64,000 nucleotides of DNA from the NCBI GenBank assembly GCA_015698045.1, contig BLAL01000315.1, forward strand, positions 310,001 to 374,000. Reading direction: 5' to 3'. The notes below the pieces were generated by a model. It had not been told where the DNA came from, made no database searches, and saw nothing but the letters and a program-made list of their open reading frames with translations. Within the stretch, counting starts at the first letter, position 1, and each line of letters begins with the position of its first letter. The translations under genes and the position numbers were made by a program. Positions 36,081-47,600 of the stretch are shown here, in pieces. Origin of the DNA: Rhizophagus clarus. Its lineage: Eukaryota; Glomeromycota; Glomeromycetes; Glomerales; Glomeraceae.

Positions 36081-37530
36081 TATTTTGCAAAAATATATTA
36101 AAAATATTATTTATAATAAGTTTTATAAGTAATAACTTATAAAATTATTATAAATATTAATTTTAAAATAATTATTAGTTTTATTTGTATTAATAATATA
36201 TAATAAAGTATTAAATAAAACAAATTATTTGATTAAATAAAATAATCTAACTACAGTATAACTACTATATTAGTATAATACAATATTTTAATATGTATAA
36301 AAATATTATTTAATTTAATAAATTTTTCTTATTTTATATTAAATTAAATCATTAAATTTATAATTTAACCTTAGATTAAATATATATTTGGATCAAATAA
36401 AAAATATCAAACTATTTTTATATGTAAAAAATTAAAAAAAAAAATAATTTTAGCATTTTTATTATTATAATATTAATTAAAAAATACCAAAACTACTTCT
36501 TTATTTTAAAAGTAAAATATATGGGGTTTTTGTGATAAAAAGGTACAAAATTTAAAAAAAAATAAAAATTTAATTAATATTAAATTTACACTTATTTTAG
36601 TATAAAAAACATAATTAGCATATAAAGTAATTTAAAATTTTTTTTGAGTTTTGTACCTTTCTATTGCAAAGACCCTATATATTGAATCACATCATATAAT
36701 TCTTAATTTATTTTACTAATTTAAATAACTTATTTTAATAGATTTAACTTATTTTTTCAATTGAATTTTTTTTTAATTATTTAAGTTTTTTTGAATCATT
36801 TAATAAAATTAAAATAATTATTATTGTTTTAATTTCTTTTTAAATCATTTAATAAAAAAATGATTTAAAAAATGCTTTTACACATTTTTTTATTTGTTTA
36901 ATTATAACTGTTGATTTAAAAAATGATTTTAACTATTTTTTCTTAATCATTTAATTAAAAAATAATTTTAATGGCTTTTTTTCTAAATTGTTTAATTAAA
37001 AAATAATTTAACTATTTTTTTTTAATTTGTTTTAATATAAAAAAGCTGTTTTTTTAAAATAGTTTTAATAAAAAAATGATTTTTATTAATCATTAATAAA
37101 AATGATTTTAAATATTTTTTAATTCATTTTAATAAAATAATACATTAACTAATAAGATTTGTCATAATGCATTACATCTATCAAAATATATTATGTCTAT
37201 CAAAATGCATTATATCTGTAAAAATGTATTATATCTGTTAAAATAATTACAGTTATGTTAATTCAGATTTAACATAGCTACCATATATTTTGGCAATTCA
37301 AGAATCTAATTTGCAGAGAAGTATATTTCTTAATATAGATTATATTTCTTGGATAAATAATTTTTTATATAAATTTTTGAATATTTAAAAAAATAAATTT
37401 ATTAAAGCTATTTTCAATAAATATATGATCACGTGATTAAGTTTCTATTGGTTATGGTTTGTTTATACCGTGTGATCTGTAATCGTGATGATACTATATT
37501 TAAAATTTTAAAATTTTTCGAAAAAAAAAA
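36081..37530. other. A/T-rich region containing a small TIR element and 20-bp repeats
   Basis: Apart from the TIR element at 36523-36676 this is nearly pure A/T. AATGATTTAA-type words and their complements recur at 36,780-37,140. At about 37,162-37,241 roughly four 20-bp units of the AATGCATTATATCTATC type lie in tandem. No gene is seen. Confidence 0.45.
36523..36676. mobile_element. Candidate MITE (154 bp) with imperfect ~38-bp TIRs
   Basis: The left end (GGGGTTTTTGTGATAAAAAG then GTACAAAA) and the reverse complement of the right end (AGGGTCTTTGCAATAGAAAG then GTACAAAA) match over about 38 bp with roughly 7-8 mismatches. The element is flanked by ATATAT on both sides (36517-36522 and 36677-36682). 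In such A/T-rich DNA this may be a real target duplication or chance. There is no coding capacity. Confidence 0.6.
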
Positions 37531-37532
37531 AA
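37521..37532 (-). terminator. RNA polymerase III oligo-T terminator of U6 copy 2
   Basis: Twelve T on the transcribed strand directly follow the U6 3' end. Confidence 0.8.
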
Positions 37533-37589
37533 TATTGCTGCCGTAGCAGCTATCCACTCAAGATAACGTGTCATCCTTGTGCAGGGGCC

Positions 37590-37621
<32 letters not shown>

Positions 37622-37646
37622 ATAAGTGTCGCTCCGAAGAGACGAC
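37531..37646 (-). ncRNA. U6 spliceosomal snRNA, copy 2
   Basis: This is identical over 116 nt to U6 copy 1 at 9041-9156, including the UUCG-capped 5' stem-loop, ACAGAGA box, internal stem-loop region and 3' GCTGC-TACG-GCAGC hairpin (37550-37537). A run of twelve T on the minus strand (37532-37521) ends the gene. Perfect identity while the flanks have diverged means either strong purifying selection or recent gene conversion. No protein gene lies within 3 kb on either side. Confidence 0.96.
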
Positions 37647-37667
37647 GACATAATACTCATCATTAAA

Positions 37668-37770
37668 TTTATATATGACTAAAAAATTGAATTCATGAAA
37701 ATTATGGGATTCATAATGACGCATCAATGTTGTACTACATTTACGCAACATGATTGGCTAATTAACTGAT
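37668..37770 (-). promoter_or_regulatory. Upstream (type 3-like) promoter of U6 copy 2
   Basis: On the minus strand, TATATAAA lies at 37675-37668 (-29 to -22). The proximal block CCCATAATTTTCATGAATTC...TTTTTAGTC lies at 37708-37677. A TGCGTCAT motif is at about 37,717-37,724 and ATCAGTTAATTAGCCAATCATGTT at 37770-37747. Order and spacing match copy 1. Insertions or deletions and substitutions lie between the blocks but hardly within them. Confidence 0.75.
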
Positions 37771-40303
37771 CAGTGAAACTTCTCTTTTATGGTTGATGAT
37801 TGGCAGTCAGTCTGACATCTAGATTATTTTTTTTTTTTTTTCAAATTTTTTTTTTTTATATCTCGTTTCAGATTAACTTTTTAATTTAAAAGGTAAAGAA
37901 TTTGAAATTTTTTCACTTTTGTTATTATTTTATAATTATATGTTCTTTTTGAAATGACGAAATAACAAATTAAGCTCTAGAATTACAATGAATATTTTTA
38001 AATATTTTGATTATTTTAAAAAATTTATTCTGATCATAGAAAGATATTATAATAAATTATTGGATAAATATTTCTGTTGTTATTGATATTTAATTTACTG
38101 CATATGCTTTTTAATTGTTTATTCACGAATGATTATTTATTTTTAATATAGAGAGAGCGACTTAACCGGCTCAATTTTGTCGAAAATATCCAATGGGAAT
38201 TATACGGTGAATGATTTGTTTATGATGTATTTCAATTGAATCATAAAAAAAATAATAATGACACATCCAAATGATGACTTTGTACAATAAAAAATCAAAC
38301 TAGAGTTTCTGAAAATCTATATATTCATGATTATAAAGTGCATAAACTGAAACATCAAAAAATGTGTCGGAATTCATTATAAAAAAAAAAAAAAAATCAA
38401 TCTCTCGTATTTTTTTTTTTTTATATACTAACCATATCAAGTTTCTTCTAGGTTCCTATTGGAAAGTTTTTTTAAAAAAAAAAATATTCGGGCGAGAAAA
38501 TTTATTGAATGGTAAATATTTATTATTGATTGATTATTCGGTGTCAATGGTTATGACAATGGTTTTACGAGTGGTTAAGATTATTTTTTTGCAAAGATGA
38601 AATAAAGCAAAAAAGCTGGAATTACCGGCTGAAATATCGTGTTGAGAAACTTTGCACCATAAATTATACTGAGCAAAAAAGAATATGAATTCTATCCATC
38701 TATTATTTAAAAATAAAATAACATAAATAGAACTCTAACTCACTTATTACTTTTGATTAAATTAGACTATATCATTTCTGGATGGACAAGATGATGACAA
38801 TATGGATACCAGAATTGTAGTCTGACAATATGAAGCTACGATCAAAAGAAGATAACAATATGAATGCTAAAATTGTAAATTTAAAGAAGATAGAATACTC
38901 GATATTATAGTCTTAAAGAAGATCACAATACGAATACTGGATATTGTGATCTTAAAAGATGATGATGAATTATGTAACAAGAATTTCGATTTTTTGATCA
39001 ATGATTTCAAAAAATGTCATTTATGATGTTCGTAAAGAGCATGAATTACTGCCAAATGGTATGTTTAAGATAATTTTTATTGTATGAATTTTGATTTTTT
39101 GTTGCAAAAGATGATTAAGATGACGAGTCAGAAAAGAAAAAAAAAGATTTTTTTTATTGTTGATAGCTTTTCTATTTTTACCATTCATGCTTAACTGATG
39201 CTATTCATTTATATAAACAATAATCAGTAATAGTACCATTTAGTTCCGTACTCATAATATTTCTTTAATATTATTAGTAGGAATCTTTGGATGAATTAAA
39301 ATTTGACCGCGTTGGACTTCTGCAAAAGCTTATTATGAAATTACTTTATCGACATTTAAATTTATTGAAAAAAAAAACTCGAGAATGACAAACAATTGCG
39401 GGATCATATTCAATTGTCGTTATTAGGACTTTTATTTAGAAAATATATTGTGTTAGGAAAGAAGAAAACCAATTTAACAGAACTGATAAATCAGATGATT
39501 AATGCACCAAAAGAAATACAAATTAGTAGATAAGTCGAATAAATTGCCAACCCGCATAATTTCCATCAAAATCATCAATTACTCGCAATAAAAATCATAT
39601 TAATCAATCACTCCATTAATCAATTACTCGCATAAACTTTTAAGAGACTATGGATCACTATATGTTCAGATGTATTTTTCACGTAACTGTTCTTAAAAAA
39701 AAAGTTCTTTATCTACAAGTTTTCAATGTTCAACTTAATTTGTACTTCTACGACGACTCACAAGACTTGGTACTCGTAAAATCATCACACCCACTTCTAA
39801 TGATCTACTTATAATGGCCCTGCTCCATTCTCTTCTTAACGGTTTTGGTTAATATATTATATATCGCGAACCATAACCTTTATCTTGAAAGAGTTTTTGA
39901 TGGGTTTTGAAAAAGGTGTAGATAATAAATTAAATACCAATAATAATTTTTTAAAATTAAAAGATCATTTACTTGTTTTCTCAATCTATGAAACAGATAA
40001 TTTAATATTTATTATTATAAATATATGTTGTATAGTTTAAGTATAATATTTTGCAAATTAAATTTCATTTATTGAAGGCATCCTTTTTTAATAGCTCTTT
40101 AAAAAATCAAATATAAATTAACTATTCCTAAACTTAAATATTTAATAATATGTAGTACAAAATTATATAAGTCCTTCACTATGCTTTGGTCAATAAAAAT
40201 GAAAAAGAAAAATTTTTAATAGTTAATCAATAAATCATTAAAAAAATTAAAGAAAAAAGTTTTTTTTATAATAAAACAGTCATATATGCAGATTATTTTC
40301 ATA
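37771..40303. other. Gene-free A/T-rich region
   Basis: No gene is supported. A degenerate repeat with AGAAGATNACAATANGAATACT-like words lies at about 38,780-38,960. TCAATTACTCGCA recurs at about 39,575-39,630. The 78-aa frame near 38,364 lacks any domain and includes poly-K/F runs. Confidence 0.4.
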
Positions 40304-40591
40304 TTAATTGACAGTCCGGATAAGATCGGCACTGTAATTTTGAAAAAATGGAATCTGGCGTGCGTGCAATATAACCTTCCAAAATAAATTTCCAACTAAC
40401 TTTTTTTTTAATTTTCTGCTTGAATGGGTTCTTGGGTAGTATGTAATAAAATTTTATTATACATTTAATAAGTTATTTATGCAGGTATGACGATATGAAG
40501 ATATCCAATTTTAGGTTACACTGCGCCAAAATCGAGAATTTTGCCCCATTTTTTTACTATTAAAATAGTGCCGATCTTATCCGTCAATTAA
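40304..40591. mobile_element. Candidate TIR element (288 bp), non-autonomous
   Basis: The left end starts TTAATTGAC, then after 5 extra bases GGATAAGATCGGCACT. The right end, reverse complemented, starts TTAATTGAC directly followed by GGATAAGATCGGCACT. Further in, AAAAAATGG is also shared. The ends are therefore inverted repeats of about 25 bp with one 5-bp indel. No clear target duplication is visible and there is no coding capacity. The superfamily cannot be assigned. Confidence 0.6.
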
Positions 40592-41067
40592 AAGAATTTT
40601 ATTGGAACATTTCATTAAACTGTCAAATTCTAATGTATCATTCTGTATCCTATCAACTTCTATCTATTTTTTAGCAGTAAAAAAATTTTTTTCATATATA
40701 TCAAAAAACAGCTATAAAAATGATCTGTTTAAACAATTTTAACATTAGTATATATATAAATTTTCAAGAGGAAAAAGTTTTTCTAATTTTTACTATAGTA
40801 AATGGCTTTTTTTTTAAAAGAAAAAAATAATTTGCAATGAAAAGTTTTATTTTATTTTTTTTTTTTTTGCCAATTTAGAGTTCTTTTTAATAATTTTGGT
40901 TAAAAGTTTATTTTAATATATATAATGTGTAATAGTTGTTAAAGTTTGTTGCATTATATTATATAAATTTAGCAATTGCGAAAAAAAGGCAAATCTTTAC
41001 ACCTAGCATAAAAAACAATATAGCATTTAAAATTAGAAATAGAGTGGAAGAAAAAATATCCATTAAA
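40592..41067. other. 3' flank of the Crinkler gene
   Basis: A/T-rich sequence with no gene; it probably includes the Crinkler 3' UTR near 41,000-41,067. Confidence 0.4.
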
Positions 41068-43136
41068 TCATCTTATTTCCATTCCCTCAAACCAATCGTC
41101 GTTTAAAGCATCATTTGCAGTTGGTCGTCGATCAGGATCTTCGCTCAACAATCTATTACGAAACTCTCGAGCCCTTTCAGAAAGTGGAAATGTAATTCTA
41201 TGATCATTCATAAGTTTCCCGATCATCCATATGTCACCCGATTTCTGACATAAATCGAAATCTTCGTATTCTGGAGCTGCAATTCTCAATTTATCTCTTT
41301 ATAACAATAATATTCTAAATTAGTTAATAAACTTAACTCATGCTTAAACAATTCGATTGGCATTACTACTATACCTTTCTTCTCCAATATTGGCAGCTTC
41401 CTCAAAATCAATTAACAACCATTTACCATCTGTAAGCTTTACAATATTCTCCCAACGAATGTCTCGATGGACAACGTCGTCATCATGAAGTTTACTTACA
41501 ATTTCAAGTACATCAGCTATTGCATATCGCAGTTCATTTTCACTTTTAGGAATATTTAAAAATCCAACTGGTCCATAAGTTAAGTGTATCGTATTTTTAG
41601 TAGTATGATATTTAACGTTTTCATAATGATCGAAGTTTGGAAGAAGTATTGTGTGAATAGACCTGTGAAGTTCTTCATCCACAATGGACTTCCTCTCTAT
41701 TATTTTTCTAACTTTTTCGGGGAATATCGTAATGGTGGCATTATTCCGATGAATTTCCTTAAATAACTTAAACATAGGAGTTTGTATAACACCGCATTGG
41801 TCAAAAGTCCTGATAATCCGAATAATATTAATTGTGTGTCGAAGTGCATTAAGGTTATTAAGCCCAACACCAGTTCCAAGTGATAGAACGTTTCCAATTA
41901 GCTCACGTCTTGGTTTGTTTGATGATTCAACCACATGATAATAATAAAATTGTATTCGTGAACCAACTGCTGCAAAGGAAATAACAAGTGGTAAATTACC
42001 AAAGGCAAGTGTGTTCCAAAAACTAAAGTAACCATCTAATTCTTCCGCTGCAGTTTGAAATGTTGAATTAGCAGCTTTCTCCTCACCCATCATTACAAGT
42101 ACGTTTTTACAATAAACTAAGACATCTGGTCGGACTAACTTATTTGTAGTTGTTGTGTATGCATTCATTTTATTGTTGCGAACCCATTCTAATCCAGAAT
42201 CACTAACATAATCCTCAGTAATTTTAACCATTTTACGAATGATATGGTCGATCATATAACTGGTTTCCATCTCCTGATTTATCTTATCCTTAAAGAGTTC
42301 CATACTTATATCAACAGCAGTGGTTACATCAGGAAGAAGGATGGACGCTTTGTGATCAAGCATGGCAGGATATTGATTACAATAAACGATGTGGGCTGGC
42401 AATTTCTTTAGTAGTGGTGCATCAAAGTATCTTTTAATATTATCACAACTGACAGGTTCATTAAAAGGACACAAGAGACCTTCTAAATATTCGGCTGTCC
42501 TTTGTTGTATAAGTCCTAAATTTATCCCTTGCATATTTGATAAATCTTTGTAAATGAAAAGAATATGACAATTAATACTAAACCAAATAAACTATATTAG
42601 GAACAAAACACCAATTAACTACTTTACCTTCAAGTTTTATTCTTTTATTTGGAGTATCTAAAAAGAAGAAAGCGCAAAAAAGGTCAATAAACAATCACAT
42701 AAGACGACATCAGTCAAATCGATATTTTGTTACTACAAATTTCTTGTTCGAGAGGTAAAAACGTTGGGAGACACTTACCAGTGACGGGCACTTGTACGAA
42801 GATGAGACTTTTGTCAACCGCATCTTGATTCGGAAAATATTTCTTAAAATGGATGATAGGCACCAACTGTTCGCTATTTTTACAAATTTGTTCTTCAGTG
42901 AGATCTTTAAGATTTTCACTGAAAGCGATGTCAGCCTTCCAAAGGTTTAGGTCATTATAATCGTTATTAATATATTTTTTTATCTCATTATAGATGAGAT
43001 ACTTGAGGCCTGAAATTTTGAGTTGATCAAACAATACTTCATTTCCATTAATATTGTTTTTATCACAAACGCGAACCGTAAAAGAATCATTAACAGAAGT
43101 GTTTCCTAAGAGTATGCAGTTTGGTTCCATTAACAT
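41068..43136 (-). CDS. Crinkler (CRN)-type protein with kinase-like C-terminal domain
   Basis: Four exons (43136-42779, 42657-42628, 42545-41375, 41296-41068) join in phase to 595 aa. The N-terminal ~115 residues resemble the ubiquitin-like CRN header: CILLGNT, a predicted beta-grasp, LWKADI at about residue 66, and a hydrophobic IFVQVPV end. A 10-residue mini-exon follows. The middle (~130-440) is a large alpha/beta region I cannot name. A protein-kinase-like catalytic core follows: VVHRDIRWENI, holding the catalytic Asp and Asn, and LIDFEEAA, equivalent to DFG, then an APEYEDFDL stretch across the last splice (APE-like). The glycine loop and VAIK lysine are not obvious. CRN proteins are intracellular effectors of oomycetes and early-diverging fungi, often nuclear, and are expanded in Rhizophagus. 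No signal peptide is seen. The last donor site was chosen as AG|GTATAG because it restores phase. Confidence 0.82.
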
Positions 43137-44174
43137 TTTGGATATAATCCTTTAAAGCGATAGAATGATTTGTTAGAGAAAATATTTTTTTTAGAAATAA
43201 AGATAATATTTTTAAAGAAAATAGAGAAAAGTTTGAGGGTATGTATACTTTTCTGAATACATCGTGATTAATTATAAAATGATCTTTATAAACTCTTGAT
43301 TGGTGACACAAAATATGATATAATGAACATAGTATAAAAAAAGTTTATATAATGATATAAGCACAGTAAAAAAAAGTTAATATAATGATATAAGCATAGT
43401 AAAAAAAAAAGTTTATAAAATTAATTTATCGGCAAGCGAAAAAAAGTGATTCATGCGATTTTATCGTTACTCAGATTGCATTCACAAGGTATTTATTAAT
43501 TCTTTGGTTGTACAACAACAATTAGTAGCCAATAAAATTAATTTTAAATTATGTCATACCGAACTAAATTGTGTTTTGAGATTTTATGTATACAGCTTTT
43601 TTTTTGTGCTATTTTCTCCGAGCATGAACTCATTAAAAGGAAACCGATCTATCGCAGTTTAAGAAGTGTTGACGAAAAAATTATTGAAGACACTTCGCAA
43701 TTAAGGTATGAATGAAACAATTTTTTCGGTTGTGCCTGCGCATTTGTAAGGAAGCGACTCAGAGCTTGCAAAGCTAGTATCTATTTTTTTTGTTCAGAAA
43801 TTTCGAGGACCTTATTTAGTGGAGAACTAAACTTTCGGTGAGTTTTACTAAGGCCAATATTGTTAATTTATTTCTGACTCTTCTACACATAAACTGACGA
43901 CCATTTTATTCTATCCAGAATATCGTTGGGACAAATGAAATCGGATTAGAGTTAATGTTGGGATGTGTTAGTATATAGATAGCTTATATAGCTTAGATGA
44001 ACGAAACACCGGCAGGCATTAGTATAGAGACTCTATTTCACATTGTAAACCAATATGTATTTTTTTTACATCAATAAATCAATAATTCCGGTCGTGACAT
44101 TTTGTCACGGTTTTTTTATCTATGCTAACGAACTTTTGAATTAATCCGTTTTATATAAAAAATTATTATCGAAC
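43137..44174. other. Intergenic region between Crinkler and split coiled-coil gene
   Basis: At about 43,331-43,425 two to three ~41-bp units (AGTTTATATAATGATATAAGCA plus a poly-A stretch) lie in tandem upstream of the Crinkler start. At 44,092-44,114 there is a short perfect hairpin (CGTGACA / TGTCACG) followed by a T run. No gene is seen. Confidence 0.45.
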
Positions 44175-44223
44175 ATGCAATCCATTGATTCATTGAGAGA
44201 ATTAAATTCTAAGCTCTTAGCTG
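44175..44223 (+). pseudogene. 5' fragment of coiled-coil gene, cut by hAT insertion
   Basis: From the ATG at 44175, sixteen codons (MQSIDSLRELNSKLLA) plus one base run straight into the hAT element. The last eight bases (CTTAGCTG) are the target duplication. The same frame resumes exactly after the second TSD copy at 47601 with EIAKLRKENAE, so both parts were one leucine-rich coiled-coil reading frame before insertion. Confidence 0.82.
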
Positions 44224-47200
44224 CAGTGTTGGACCATTTGTCCAATTGAGCATTTGGATATCCAATTGAATATCCAATTGGATATATGTCCACAATGTCC
44301 AATAATTTTTTTGGACATATAAGAAAATGTCCAATTGATTTATATTTAATTTTATTTAAATTTAATGATTTAAAAAGTAAATTTAGTTAATTCTTTACAA
44401 ATAATTCAAATAAAAATGCAATTTTATTTAAAAAAATATTACTAGTACGCAGCTGATCAACATTAAATCTGCCTATTTACAGTAAATACAAATTATTTCA
44501 TTAGATATTTTCCTGACCAATTGTAATCAATTTATTGATTTTATTCCGTTTCATCTACAAATTAATTAAATAATTAAATAATTAAATTAAAAAAAAAAAT
44601 TAAAAATAGAAAAAAAATTACGTAATAATGTCAAATATGTAGGAGGCTGAAGTTTTTCAAAATCAAAAATATCATCTAACTTCCACTTGGCTCTTTTACT
44701 GATAAGTGGATGTTCCTTTTGTAAAATCTCGTCTAAATCCATGGTGCGACCAATAAGTGGTGTTATCTCATTATTTTCTTCATCCTCCTGACTTAGAATT
44801 TCTAATTCCTCATCTTCTATCATTTCAATCCATTCATTAATTAAATTTTTCTATTCACGAGGTGATTCAATATCTTGTTCCAAATCTTCAGAAAATTTGA
44901 TTTAAAAAATCATCATCATTATCAAATACATTAAATTGGTCATCATCTTGCTGTTCTTGAACAACTGGAATTGCAACATTTGTATTTTTGAGTTTTTTAT
45001 TTGCACTCATAATATTTTTCAGTCATTTTTGCCATTGAAATTCTCCTTTAATTTGACTCATAGCAAGAACTTTTTTGGACTGTAATAATATTATAAGTTA
45101 TAACAATTAAGAAAGCCAAATGATTAAATATGCTAAAAAACGTCAATAAATAAAAATTTAAGGTAAATTTCATACACCCAAGCGGTTTCTTTTATTCATA
45201 TGAAAAAAGCCCATGGAAGAAAAAAGTCTTTCAACCGAGGCAATATTAATACAAATAGCATATATTTTAGTAGAAAATGCACTTAAATCTGGTGCATAAG
45301 CAGATGTAAAATCCCAAAACCCAAGTACACCATTACAAAATTGTTTTAATGATATATATTATTAAATGGAAAATCTTGTTTCAATAACTCTGCAACTCTC
45401 CCAATAGTGAGGTAGGTAATCGTTTAAACCAAGCACAAAAATAGTAAATCATTTATTTACTCAATTGAGCAAAAGAAATTGAATTATTACTTTGTATAAA
45501 AAAATTATTCTGATATTCAGGGTGGAGAAGAAAAGAAATTAATAATAAGGGCTGTTCCCAAATATACCATCATTTTTCTAAACGCGCAGCCATTTTTTAC
45601 CTAAATCTTGATCATAATATTCTTGTCACATTTTGTAAAAATAAGCGAATCCATGAAATACATCATGGAGACAAGCATTTTCTGCTTGTAATTTGTTTAA
45701 CACTCCACAAAAAGGTTATAGAAGCTTTTCTAATTGCTTAATTTCTCTTCACCAAATATCATTATCAATAGTTTTGCAAATATCAAGTGGCAAATATTTA
45801 TTATTTCGCGTTTCACCTTCTTCACCAGAATGGTAAATTGTTTCATCTTCTTGATCAAATTCTTCAGGAGCATATTTTGAAATAAGTACCTAAAAAAATG
45901 TGTGTAAAAAAATAAAATTAAAAGCTAATTTTATTAGGTATTTAAATTTTTACACACCTTTAAAGCTGTCTTTGTTCGTATTAAACTAAAATAGCAATAA
46001 TAATGAGAATTCCAACGCGTAGCACATAGAAGAAGAAGAGCAAGATATTTATTATATTTGATTTTTTGCTCATCATATAATCTAGCCATAAAGTAAACTG
46101 ATCTGTTAAGGTATGTAATAATTTGAATGGTCTTTTCAGATGCATTAATCAAATTAGGAGATTCTTTAAAGATTTCTCCAATGATTAGATTAGCTTAATA
46201 GGCAAAATAGGAGCCAAAAAAAATATCCTGCCGCTCTGGTGCCAATCATTTTCTATAAATTATAAAAAAAAATTAATATTTTACGAATTGTGTAAATTAT
46301 TAAGATTTACTATTAACAATTTAACGTACCTTGCAGCTTGATTTGAAGATGCAGAATCAGTAATTACAGCATCGTATTTGATATCTTGTTTATCTAAATC
46401 ACTTAAAAAATTTAATGTAAATTCTTTAATTTCCTCCCATTGAACACAATTTCTGCTTAAATCTTCTCCTCTTCATACTAAAACTTGTCCATTAGAAGTA
46501 ATTAAAACTAATCCCATAATTTCTTGCTTTTTGACATTTTTCATCCATCAAAACATACAGTAAATCCAAGTTCATTTTTTCGTGCAGTATCAATTAAAGA
46601 TTTTTTAATATGTTCTGAATTTGTATTTAGAATACGACCTGCTAGTACTTTTTGACTAGGTAATTTCAATCCAGGGTTTGCAAAATTAATCATTTTTTGA
46701 CTTGATTGATTTTTAACCCATCTAAATGACTACCCATTATCTATAGTAGAATTCAATACTAAATCTTCCTATTGGGTATATTCTTACTTAGAAAGAGGAG
46801 TTGACCAAGGCATATAGTGCGTAATTTTTGTTTTTCTTTTTTTATTAGCAGATTCTTCTTCAAGACTAATTTCCAATTCTGAAATATAAATTTAGATTAG
46901 TATAAATTAATTAACCAAATAAATTATAAATAAATTTTTAAAAAATATATCGTGTGAATGTTGTGATAAAGAGTAAGTGGAAAAAGAGGAATGGTGTGAT
47001 AAAGAGGAAGATGAAAAAGATGAACGGTGTGATAGAGAGGAAGAGGGAAAAGAAAAATTTTGTTCATAAAAAAAAGAAGATTCTCCTTCAGTTTGATCTT
47101 TCTCTTGAATCTCTTCATATTTTTCAGGAAAAAGTATTTTATTTCTTTTATTTTCGGAATACTGTTTCTCAAATTTATTACAAGACTTTAAATGAGAAAT

Positions 47201-47592
47201 TACTAGCCTTTTTGTGTTTGTAATTTTGGCTTTGCAATAGCAATACAAAGCAAAATAATTAAATTTATTTGTTTTTTCATTTAAAACTGTAATGTACTTA
47301 GTATAGAAATGTTTTGGAGGAGGCATTTTTTCTAATAAAAAAAAAGTAAAGTCAAATTCAAAGTAGAAAAAAAATGAGATTAACATTGTTACATTATAAT
47401 TTATTAATTGGACATGTCCAATTGGATCTCTAATTGGATTTAGACATATGTCCATATGTCCAATTAAATTATTTAGACAAATTTAAATCTAACGATATCC
47501 AATTAACCAATTGGATAACTGGACATATGTCCATTTGGAAATTGTCCAAATGTCCAATTTTAGAAATTGGACATTGTCCAAATCCAATTCTG
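44224..47592. mobile_element. hAT DNA transposon (3.37 kb), decayed, inserted in a gene
   Basis: The element is flanked by a perfect 8-bp target duplication CTTAGCTG (44216-44223 and 47593-47600), the length typical of hAT. The left end starts CAGTGTTGGAC and the right end, reverse complemented, starts CAGAATTGGAT. These are short imperfect TIRs that begin with CAG, compatible with the hAT start. Both ends are followed by many subterminal TTGGACAT/ATCCAATTGG words in both orientations (44,230-44,340 and 47,405-47,590), likely transposase-binding sites. The interior holds a decayed hAT transposase on the minus strand. The element may have been mobile when it inserted but its transposase is now broken. 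Confidence 0.9.
44587..47326 (-). pseudogene. hAT transposase, degenerate
   Basis: Read on the minus strand, the order is a BED-type zinc finger near the start (MPPPKHFYTKY...; CYCKAK...HLKSC at about 47,220-47,170), then a short S/H-rich repeat, then RNase-H-like transposase segments. These include FANPGLKLPSQKVLAGRI at about 46,685, a TRWNSHYY motif at about 46,000-46,020, and finally the C-terminal dimerisation motif ASVERLFSSMG...RNRL at about 45,250-45,175. These are hallmark hAT regions in the correct order. Several in-frame stops and frameshifts separate them, and some may hide introns. No intact protein is made. The C-terminal frame at 44823-44587 is acidic and belongs to the same gene. 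Confidence 0.82.
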
Positions 47593-47600
47593 CTTAGCTG

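Noticed and set aside
38364-38600. 78-aa frame near the second U6 gene
   Set aside because: Begins in poly-A, lacks any recognisable domain and is not supported by splice sites.
44092-44125. Hairpin followed by T run, resembling a bacterial terminator
   Set aside because: The DNA is clearly eukaryotic; a short hairpin before poly-T has no such role here and may be chance.
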